64,000 bases of DNA, from positions 62,001 through 126,000 of the forward strand of contig CP060763.1 in NCBI GenBank assembly GCA_023205875.1, written 5' to 3'. The DNA is from Chloropicon primus (Eukaryota > Chlorophyta > Chloropicophyceae > Chloropicales > Chloropicaceae). Position numbers and translations under genes: made by a program. The notes below the pieces were generated by a model. It was given only the letters and a program-made list of their open reading frames with translations. It had not been told where the DNA came from and made no database searches. The first letter of the stretch is position 1, and each line of letters starts with the position of its first letter. Positions 50,876 through 58,315 of this stretch are shown in pieces.

Positions 50876-51167
50876 AAACAAAAACAAAAACAAAAACGCG
50901 TCAGCCGCCACCACCACCACCGTTACCGTCACCTCTCTCTACGTGTGCGGAAGCGGAGAAGCGTCGTAGCCATGGCACGCCTTCCTTTCCTTGCTTTCCT
51001 CGCAACCCAACCCAGCCCAACCCAACCCAAATGGTCTTTCCATGGTCCTTACCGAGATCAATGACGCCTGGAATGGCAACAGAAGGGTCTTGCGCTTTGG
51101 CGACGTGAGGAGCCACCACCGCCAGCATGGCGAGGGTCACCACCAAGGTCTTCGTGCTGTGCTTCAT
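50041..51167 (-). CDS. PDI-D-type protein: one thioredoxin domain plus ERp29-C-like domain, 3 exons
   Basis: Exons 51167-51053, 50827-50490 and 50340-50041 (phases 1 and 0) encode 250 residues. A signal peptide (LVVTLAMLAVVAPHVAKA) is followed, after the first intron, by a thioredoxin fold. That fold carries the active site APWCGHCKRL, the buried-charge region VVKADCDKH and the cis-proline loop GFPTLKI. Exon 3 (DKLVGRHEDLDKLAQEF to the end) is helical and matches the ERp29 C-terminal D domain. The role expected is disulfide formation or isomerisation in the ER. It ends in KATETS and so lacks a KDEL-type signal; retention might be through a partner. The donor of intron 2 is GTGCGT rather than GTRAG. 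Introns are 225 and 149 nt. Confidence 0.9.
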
Positions 51168-51310
51168 CGTCCTCGTCCTCGTTCTCGTCGTCGTTCTCGT
51201 CCTCGTTCTCGTCCTCGTCTTCGTCTTCAGCCGTCAGAAAAAAAATCTTTTCTCTGCTCTCTCGAGGTTTTTAGGTTTTTAGGTTTTAGGTTTTAGCGGA
51301 GTTTGATCTG

Positions 51311-52285
51311 TCCGTGTGGCTCTGGAAGGATTGTCCTGGCCAAGGGCAAGCCGGTGCACTCGAAGGGACGGGACAGGGAGGAGGAAGGAAGGAGGATACA
51401 ATTTGTATTCATTCATCGAGTCGTCACGAGTCCTTGCTTTCCCTGAGTTTTCTCTCTTTCAGGATGGAGTTTGGACTTTGGACTTTGATCCGTCCGTGTG
51501 GCTCTGGAAGGATTGTCCTGGCCAAGGGCAAGCCGGTGCATTGGAAGGGGTGGGACAGGGAGGAGGAAGGAAGGAGGATACAATTTGTATTCATTCATCG
51601 AGTCGTCACGAGTCCTTGCTTTCCCTGAGTTTTCTCTCTTTCAGGATGGAGTTTGGAGTTTGGACTTTGATCCGTCCGTGTGGCTCTGGAAGGATTGTCC
51701 TGGCCAAGGGCAAGCCGGTGCATTGGAAGGGGTGGGACAGGGAGGAGGAAGGAAGGAGGATACAATTTGTATTCATTCATCGAGTCGTCACGAGTCCTTG
51801 CTTTCCCTGAGTTTTCTCTCTTTCAGGATGGAGTTTGGAGTTTGGACTTTGATCCGTCCGTGTGGCTCTGGAAGGATTGTCCTGGCCAAGGGCGGGACAG
51901 GGAGGAGGAAGGAAGGAGGATACAATTTGTATTCATTCATCGAGTCGTCACGAGTCCTTGCTTTCCCTGAGTTTTCTCTCTTTCAGGATGGAGTTTGGAG
52001 TTTGGACTTTGATCCGTCCGTGTGGCTCTGGAAGGATTGTCCTGGCCAAGGGCAAGCCGGTGCATTGGAAGGGGTGGGACAGGGAGGAGGAAGGAAGGAG
52101 GATACAATTTGTATTCATTCATCGAGTCGTCACGAGTCCTTGCTTTCCCTGAGTTTTCTCTCTTTCAGGATGGAGTTTGGAGTTTGGACTTTGATCTGTC
52201 CGTGTGGCTCTGGAAGGATTGTCCTGGCCAAGGGCAAGCCGGTGCATTGGAAGGGACGGGACAGGGAGGAGGAAGGCACGAGGGA
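51311..52285. repeat. Minisatellite, 182-bp period, six copies (one with a 22-bp deletion)
   Basis: TCCGTGTGGCTCTGG recurs at 51311, 51493, 51675, 51857, 52017 and 52199. Spacing is 182 bp except for one 160-bp unit that lacks the CAAGCCGGTGCATTGG segment. Each unit has TCTCTCTTTCAGGATGG, resembling a polypyrimidine-AG splice acceptor. The array lies between the PDI-like gene and the NYN RNase gene. Confidence 0.95.
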
Positions 52286-52303
52286 AAGACGGACGAAGCA
52301 GAA

Positions 52304-52562
52304 GGCGAGATCGCAGAGGGAAAGGGTCGAGCGACGGACCATTCGAAAGAGCGTCTCGAGATCTTTCCGTCGATACCTTGGTCGCTTCGTTTGGCACACG
52401 GAGTGAGCGGCGGGAGTCGCATGAAGAGGTGAGCTGCCTGATCGAGGTGAGGAGAGAGGAGGTTTTCGACGCGAGTGGGGAGCGAGGCGGGAAGGGAGAG
52501 GTACGAGAGGCGGTGAAGGCTGAAGGTTCGTCTCGCGATCTCTCGGAAGAGCCGGCGCTCGA
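52304..52562 (+). repeat. 5'-flank block shared with 54547-54804
   Basis: About 258 bp match the block before the zinc-finger gene at an offset of 2242-2243 bp with only scattered substitutions. It contains the TTCGAAAGAGC box, the CGAGATCTTTCC box and a conserved GAAGAG-GTGAGC donor-like site. Confidence 0.9.
52357..52377 (+). promoter_or_regulatory. CGAGATCTTTCCGTCGATAC box, 253 bp before the NYN gene start
   Basis: The same box is at 54600-54620 (+) before the zinc-finger gene and at 62378-62358 (-) before the PsbP gene, each time in the direction of transcription. Confidence 0.5.
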
Positions 52563-52630
52563 GTGGTGAGGACCACGGCGAAGGAAGAACGGGAGAGGAA
52601 GAGGGATGAGGTTCTAGCTCGAGTCTGGTG

Positions 52631-53464
52631 ATGGTGCTGGCCATGAGGGACGTCGCCGCGAGGGCAGGGAGAGGGAGAGGTGACATGCCGACGAGGAGGA
52701 GGAAGTGGACCAGTGGCTACGGACTGAAGACCTGCAGGAAGGTTGTCATCGACGGCGCGAACTTGTGCTGGACATTTGGCCGGAGGCATCAGCAGGAGGA
52801 GGCGGAGGGGTCGGACAAGGCGAGGCCCGACATGGAGGGTCTGAGGGTGGCGTTGTCGTGTCCCGTCTGGAGAGAGCTCGGTGTGGAGCCCGTGGTGTTC
52901 CTTCCGACGAGTTGCGAGGGTTACGAGAGGTGGGACGCGTACGCGTGCTCGCTGGACGACCAGCTCCTGTTCGAGTCACACAAGCTGATCTCCGTCGAGA
53001 ATGGCACTATTACGGAGACGAGGTCTTGCGGGTTCACCTCCTCCAGTGGCACGAGGTCCGGCCCTGAGGGTTCGCCCCGGACGCACCTGAGGCACAAGGT
53101 GCAGCGCGCGCAGGCGGCCGGTGCCGGGAGGGGTCGCCGCCCAAAGCGAAGAGACTCGGGACTCCGCTCCAGGGACGATATTCTTTTGCTGAGGTACGCG
53201 CAGAAGAACAACGCTTGGGTCCTGAGCAACGACAGGTTCCGGGACCATTCCGTGGTGCAACGGCGCGGCTGGAGAGGCTGGCTCACGGAGAGGCGGATCG
53301 GATACGAGTTCGCCAAGGAGGCGACCGGCTTCGAGCTGGAGGTCTTGCCCGGCGCGAGTCAGTGGGAAGTCTTCTGCGCTCACAGGAGGCTGGTTCGGGG
53401 GGAGGGGGGCACGTCAGGTGCAACCGATGATCCTGCGGTTCTCGCCCCGCTTGCCACAGAGTGA
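52631..53464 (+). CDS. NYN-domain (Zc3h12a/MCPIP-like) ribonuclease
   Basis: A single exon of 277 residues from ATG 52631 (later ATGs 52643 and 52685 are possible). The PIN-like NYN fold is marked by KVVIDGANLCW (first catalytic Asp), EPVVFLP, then SRDDILLLRYAQKNNAWVLSNDRFRDH, in which DD and the SND-x-x-RD motif supply the remaining metal-binding acids, as in Zc3h12a RNases. A basic, low-complexity insert (about residues 130-178, with GRGRRPKRR) separates the two halves and could bind RNA. No CCCH zinc finger is visible. The expected role is endonucleolytic RNA decay or processing. The gene is convergent with the acidic-protein gene, 99 bp apart, across a CT microsatellite at 53468-53495. 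Confidence 0.82.
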   Translation: MVLAMRDVAARAGRGRGDMPTRRRKWTSGYGLKTCRKVVIDGANLCWTFGRRHQQEEAEGSDKARPDMEGLRVALSCPVWRELGVEPVVFLPTSCEGYERWDAYACSLDDQLLFESHKLISVENGTITETRSCGFTSSSGTRSGPEGSPRTHLRHKVQRAQAAGAGRGRRPKRRDSGLRSRDDILLLRYAQKNNAWVLSNDRFRDHSVVQRRGWRGWLTERRIGYEFAKEATGFELEVLPGASQWEVFCAHRRLVRGEGGTSGATDDPAVLAPLATE

Positions 53465-53563
53465 ACCTCTCTCTCTCTCTTTCTCTTTCTCTCTCTTGTT
53501 ATCGCTTTGGGTGAACATATATGTATAATAATAAACGGAGCTCCAGGGGGGTTTCCTTCTTCC

Positions 53564-53914
53564 CTACTCGTTCTCGTTCTCGATGTGAGGCTTCAGTCCC
53601 CCAAAGGACGAAGACTTTTGCGCGTTCCTCTTCATGAACTTGGGCAGGCTCCTTCCCCTAGCGTCCAGGTCCTTGGAAGACTTGGCCCTGCCCGCGACGT
53701 TCTCCTTCTGCTGCAGACTCACCTGGTAGAAGGCTTCGGACTGAGCCTTGATCGTCATTCGACCGAAGACCTGGTAGTCGTCCTCCTCGTTCCCATCGCT
53801 GTCCGAGTCGTCCCAATCTGCAACAAGAGCAAAGAGCAAGCGCGTCCCAGCGCGTCAGTCGAGAGTCTATTTCCGTCCCTTCACACCACAGTGTGAGTCA
53901 ACAACACCGAGGTG

Positions 53915-53956
<42 letters not shown>

Positions 53957-54216
53957 GTACCAGAATCGTTGTCACTGAGAGCACGGGACCCCTCGGCATC
54001 GTTGGCGCTCTTGTGACGCATCTGATACCTCTGCACTTGGGCCAGCACGGAAGAGTTATCCTCTGACTTGTCCTTCACCTGAGCCTCTGTTCGGAGGTTA
54101 TCCACCTCCTTCTCCGCGACACCTTCGGCCATACCCCTCTCCACCTCGCCACCCTGGACCTTCCTCGCCTCCTCTTCCACAAAGTCGCTCCTGCGCCCCT
54201 CAAATCCCTCCCTCAT
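53564..54216 (-). CDS. Acidic protein of unknown function, 2 exons
   Basis: Exons 54216-53961 and 53817-53564 join in phase 1 (GTACGT donor, TTGCAG acceptor, 143-nt intron) and give 169 residues. The sequence is hydrophilic and probably largely disordered. The junction yields the highly acidic stretch NDSDWDDSDSDGNEEDD, followed by YQVFGRMTIKAQSEAFYQV and a basic tail LPKFMKRNAQKSSSFGGLK. The acidic Ser/Asp run has CK2-type sites. I do not recognise the family; a nuclear role is only a guess from composition. The intron carries a GA microsatellite (about 53911-53952). The 5' end is divergent from the zinc-finger gene. Confidence 0.65.
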
Positions 54217-54327
54217 CGCCGCTAGCCCTCCCTACTGTCTCTCGGTCCTGCTGGCCCTGCTCCCTGGGTACACACCTTTGTTGGGACAAATCTTTCGCAA
54301 TACTCGTCCAAATCAAGCAAGCGAACG

Positions 54328-54340
54328 CTCTTTCGAAAGG
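54328..54340. promoter_or_regulatory. GCTCTTTCGAAAG box in a divergent promoter region
   Basis: Copy of the recurrent palindrome 112 bp upstream of the acidic-protein gene. A second copy (TTTGAAAGAGC) at 54585-54595 faces the zinc-finger gene. Confidence 0.4.
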
Positions 54341-54546
54341 TCTTGATCTCCTCTTTTGAATAATATCACCTTTGCGCACAGAACTTTCCTCTGCTTCCGT
54401 CAGTCTTTCGTTGATTGCGCCACTCCTGTCACCTTGTCCACCCAAGTCGTCTGTCAGTCGTACAGATTGATTCGAATTGGTCCAACGGGCAAAGGGCAAA
54501 GGTGCGTGAAGAGAAGAAGAAGAGGAGCACGTTCGAGGGTGAGGAG

Positions 54547-54804
54547 GGCGAGATTGCAGAGGGAAAGGGTCGACTGACGGACCATTTGAAAGAGCGTCTC
54601 GAGATCTTTCCGTCGATACCTTGGTCGCTTCGTTTGGCACACGGAGTGAGCGGCGGGAGTCGCATGAAGAGGTGAGCTGCCTGATCGAGGAGAGGAGAGA
54701 GGAGGTTTTCGACGCGAGTGGGGAGCGAGGCGGGAAGGGAGAGGCACGAGAGGCGGTGAAGGCGGAAGGTTCGTCTCGCGATCTCTCGGAAGAGCCTGCG
54801 CTTG
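54547..54804 (+). repeat. 5'-flank block shared with 52304-52562
   Basis: Second copy of the duplicated block, ending 23 bp before the ATG at 54828. The sequence around the genes outside the block is unrelated. Confidence 0.9.
54600..54620 (+). promoter_or_regulatory. CGAGATCTTTCCGTCGATAC box, 207 bp before the zinc-finger gene start
   Basis: Second copy of the box, here as part of the duplicated block. Confidence 0.5.
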
Positions 54805-54827
54805 AAGGAAAAGATCGAGAATCGAGG

Positions 54828-56275
54828 ATGGATCGAGCACAGAAGATCCTGGACCAGCTGGTCTACATGGAGGGGAAGGGGAGGACGGAGGAGGCAGGAG
54901 GGAGCGCGGAAGGGAAGAGGAAGCGAAAGCCGGTGGTGAAGCGAACGTCGTTGCCCGAGGAGGGGCAATCCGGGAACGTGTGCAGGCCGTGGAGCAGGGA
55001 CGACCTGTTGAGAAGGTTGAAGACGTACTCCACCCGAACGTGGTTCTGCAAGCTGGAGAAGGTTTCCGCCATGAAGTGCGCTTCTAAAGGTTGGGTCAAC
55101 ACCGGGATAGACACGATCGAATGCGAGTCATGCAGGGCGAGGGCGATCTACCCAAAGTGCGCGTCCGCACTGCCCAAGGACGTGGCCTCCGTCGCGGAAA
55201 AGTAAGTGATCACTCTTCTTCTCTCTCTCTTCTTCTCTCTTGTTTGCTTGCTCACACACCACTTTGCTCCTCTGCTTGGGAAACGAAAAAACAAACGAAC
55301 AGGTTCGTCCCGCTCCTGGACTCTCTGCACGACAAGTTCTGCCCGTGGAAAGGGAGGGAGTGCGACGACGGTCTGATGAAGTTCCCGCCAGCCACACCGA
55401 GCAAGCTCTTGGACCAGCTCAAGTCAAGAATGGAGACTTTGTGCACCCTGAGGCAGTTGCCTTCGATAGAGGCCGCGTTTCTGGAAGAGGGGGGTGGATT
55501 GGAAGCGGAGGCCCGCAAGAAGATTGCCGAGATCCTCGAGGGAAACTGCAAGGTCGCCATGAAGGACAAGGTCCTGAGCAACATGCTTTACAACAGCAAG
55601 ACGAACAAGAAGGTTGAGGTGGACTCTTACGAGTGCAGCCTGCTCCTCCTCGCTTTGTGTGGCTGGGACAGGGAAGCTTCTGCTGGAGGTGAAGGTGGTT
55701 CGCCGTCCAGGAGCTTTGTTCTTCAGTGCGAGATGTGCGGCTCGAGGGCAGGAATCTGGAACTTTGAGAAGAAGGTGCAGCGGCCCAGTCATTTGGACTA
55801 CGTCTCTTGGAAGCAGGGGGGCTCCGAGGAGGCCATGACGCAGGGCGAGGAGGGCCTGCCGACCCAGTCGCTGAGAGGGGCCGCGAAAGCCACGGGGTAT
55901 ACGTGCATCACCTCTCCCCTCTACGTGGCGAGCCCTGTGATGGTGAACCTGTACAAAACGATCGCTGGAGGAAACACGGCGATCTCTTCGGGCATAGAGC
56001 CTGACGCGGACTCGGGCAAGGGAGGGGGGGGTCCTCACTCGACCAAGAGGCCCAAGGTCGAGCTGGGCAACCCGAGGTCGTGCAGGAGCGCTTGCATGAA
56101 CCCGTTCAACACTCACAAGAGGTACTGCCCCTGGAGGTTTCAACAAGGCTGGAGGGTGCTGCAGATCTTGGAAGCTCTCCTTCCCAACGAGGAGGCGACG
56201 AAGAGCGGGGGCTTCCCAACGAGTCAGGAAGACGTCGTCAGCATGTTGAACAAGGTCCAGAAGGTGATTGGGTAA
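54828..56275 (+). CDS. C3HC zinc-finger / Rsm1-like protein (ZC3HC1/NIPA family), 2 exons
   Basis: Exons 54828-55201 and 55303-56275 join in phase 2 (GTAAGT donor, 101-nt intron) and give 448 residues. The N-terminal half has the C3HC signature: CRPWSRDDLLRRLKTY, TWFCKLEKVSAMKCA, GWVNTGIDTIECESC, then HDKFCPW across the intron. The second half repeats the fold as in Rsm1/ZC3HC1: LQCEMCGSRAGIWNF and later NPFNTHKRYCPW, separated by a Lys/Gly-rich linker (STKRPKVELG). Family members act at the nuclear-pore basket and, in animals, in an SCF complex controlling cyclin B1. The frame is open upstream of the ATG, but no earlier ATG is in frame. Confidence 0.88.
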
Positions 56276-56413
56276 TAGGGTAATCTCTCTCTATCTCTCT
56301 ACATTGTGTTTATTATAAAATTGCTCGGGATGATACCACCTCCCTCTCTCCCTCTCTCTCCCTCTCTCTCTCTCTCTCCCTGTCGTTGTCCGTCGTCGTC
56401 GTCGTCGTCGTCG

Positions 56414-57454
56414 TCACCCCTCTGACTTGAGCAAGCTGTTCATCTTGGGGTCCTTGTTCGAGGCCAGGTTGTACTTCTCCAGGAACTTCTGCTGGCCTGA
56501 CTTTGGATTGAGCTTGTCCCTCGCGCTCGAGGACATGTGGGACATGGCTTCCCTCTTCTCCGCCTTGGTCAGAGGCTGGGGACTTAGGGCGCCCCCCGCT
56601 TGCAGGACGCCCGGGGCTTCGTCGTCGCCGAGCAGCTTCTCGCCGCTCAGGGTTCGCGTCACTTGCTCGACCCCCTCCTCGACCGAAGCTTGGTCGGCGT
56701 CTCCTCCTTCCTCGGACGGTGGCGTAGCCTCCTCCTCCGAGTCCTCTGGAGAGACCGGGCTCTTAAGGTGCTCCTCGATGAGGGCCCTGATCGCGGAGCT
56801 CACCGCGACGTCCTGGGGCAGCTTGTCCTCCGAGTTGGCGGTCACCTCCTTGGTGCCTTGGAATCGAAGGAGCTCCTCGACGCAGACCTGCTTCCCGCTG
56901 GAAGCGGCAACGTGCAGGGGCGTGTCTCCCTTGTTGTTCTTGGCGTCAACCTTGGCGCCCCTCTTGACCAGGAGCTTGATGCACTCCCTCGTGTCTCCTC
57001 TCGCGGCCGCGTGAAGCACGGTGTCTCCGGCCTTGTTGGCCTTGCTCAGCAGGATCTTGGCATCGCAATGGTCCAGAAGAAGCTCCAGGACGCCGAGCTT
57101 GCTGTTCCCGGCAGCCCAGTGGTGGGCCAAGTTCCCGTCCGCGTCCTGCTTGTCGACGTACGCGCCCTTGGCCAACAGCGTCTGCGCAACCTCCAGGTGT
57201 CCCCTCAGGCTGCAGTAGTGAAGCGGCGTCCCCCTGTCCTTGTCTTGTGCATTCATGTTCGCACCCATCTTGATCAGCGTGTTCAGGGACTCCACCTTGT
57301 TCTTCTCGGCAGCCTCGTGAAGCAAGGACTGCTCCATCATACCTATCTTCGCATTCAAGCTCCCTGGACGAGCCTTCAGCTCCTTGGCAAGGAACTCCGT
57401 GCTCTCCTGGATCACAAGCTCCCTCAAGCTCGCCGCCGCATCACTAGCAGCCAT
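56414..57454 (-). CDS. Ankyrin-repeat protein
   Basis: A single exon of 346 residues. About five ankyrin repeats span residues 42-225, recognisable from SLLHEAAEKN, TPLHYCSLRGHLEVAQTLLA, LAHHWAAGNSKLGVLELLL, TVLHAAARGDTRECIKLLV and TPLHVAASSGKQVCVEELL. A Glu/Ser-rich linker (residues 230-290) follows, then a basic C-terminal segment (LTKAEKREAMSHMSSSARDK, QQKFLEKYNL). The size and compact repeat domain recall gankyrin-type proteins, but the C-terminal extension is not diagnostic. It probably binds a protein partner in the cytosol or nucleus. It is convergent with the zinc-finger gene across a CT/GTC microsatellite region (56282-56415). Confidence 0.85.
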   Translation of the reverse strand: MAASDAAASLRELVIQESTEFLAKELKARPGSLNAKIGMMEQSLLHEAAEKNKVESLNTLIKMGANMNAQDKDRGTPLHYCSLRGHLEVAQTLLAKGAYVDKQDADGNLAHHWAAGNSKLGVLELLLDHCDAKILLSKANKAGDTVLHAAARGDTRECIKLLVKRGAKVDAKNNKGDTPLHVAASSGKQVCVEELLRFQGTKEVTANSEDKLPQDVAVSSAIRALIEEHLKSPVSPEDSEEEATPPSEEGGDADQASVEEGVEQVTRTLSGEKLLGDDEAPGVLQAGGALSPQPLTKAEKREAMSHMSSSARDKLNPKSGQQKFLEKYNLASNKDPKMNSLLKSEG

Positions 57455-58315
57455 CTCTCTCAGCAGTCTCTCAGCAGTCTCTCTCTCTGTGTGGGTGTGA
57501 GTTATCCTCTTGGGAATGGGATGTCTCGTGCAAGGCAGAGGACCAGCTACTCAAGCGTCTGAGACTTCCTGGAGTGCGTTTGACTGGTTGTCAAAAAGGG
57601 TAAGCGGCGTCTCCCGCCACTACACACAAGCGGAACAGCAAAAATGGCAAACGAAGTGAAGTCCCAACCAAGCAAGCGAGCAAGGAGGAGACCAAACCAA
57701 GCCAAGCCCCAAGCCAAGCCAAGCCCCAAGCTAAGCCAAGCTAAGCCAAGCGAGGAAGGAAACAAAAAAGAAGAAAAAAATTACGCAAGGGTGGTGGACG
57801 ATGAGTAATAATGATAATGGATTGGATGGATTCCCCAGTCCTCCTCCTCCTCCTCCTCCTCTCTCTCTCTCTCTTCGCTCTGGTCCGTGGGCAAGTCCCT
57901 TGTCCTGCCGGTCAAAATCCTTTCCTCTGTCTGCAGCGCTGACTCAGATTTTAACTTCTCTCGATGAATCACATTTTTTCCGTTGAGAACAAAGCGACAG
58001 ATGAAAAAAAGAAAACAGAAAAAAATCAAAAAAAACGATCGATCGATCGGACGAGAACGACGCGACGGACGAGGACGAGGACGACGAGGACTGACGCGCC
58101 GGGGTTGAGAAGAAGTGATCCACGTCTTCGGGTTTCCTTCGCCCTCCTTTCCGACTTTTTTTTTCTCGTTCAATTCCCTGCACGAACGGCTGAGAACAAC
58201 CAAATTCCATTCACAACACAACAACAGCCAAGCCAAGACAGAGTCCATTGCAGTGCCTTGCTCGTTGGTTTTGGTTCCTTTGCGGAGGCGTTACGTTTTT
58301 TGTAGGCGTTACGTT
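57455..58315. other. Divergent spacer between ankyrin and kinesin genes
   Basis: It includes a CCAAG-type pentamer repeat (about 57660-57752), a CT tract (57838-57875), poly-A runs near 58000-58035 and a GACGAG run (58055-58090). No gene is supported. The open frame leading into kinesin begins without an ATG. Confidence 0.5.
58287..58315 (+). promoter_or_regulatory. Direct repeat GGCGTTACGTT x2 abutting the kinesin ATG
   Basis: Copies at 58287-58297 and 58305-58315; the second ends at the base before the start codon. The same core, GGCGTTACG, precedes the ATG at 62804 by 18 nt. Confidence 0.45.

Noticed and set aside
51498-52406. 302-codon open frame over the 182-bp minisatellite
   Set aside because: Frame is kept only because the unit lacks stops. 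All copies repeat the same peptide, and the 160-bp unit changes the pattern. No start context or family similarity.
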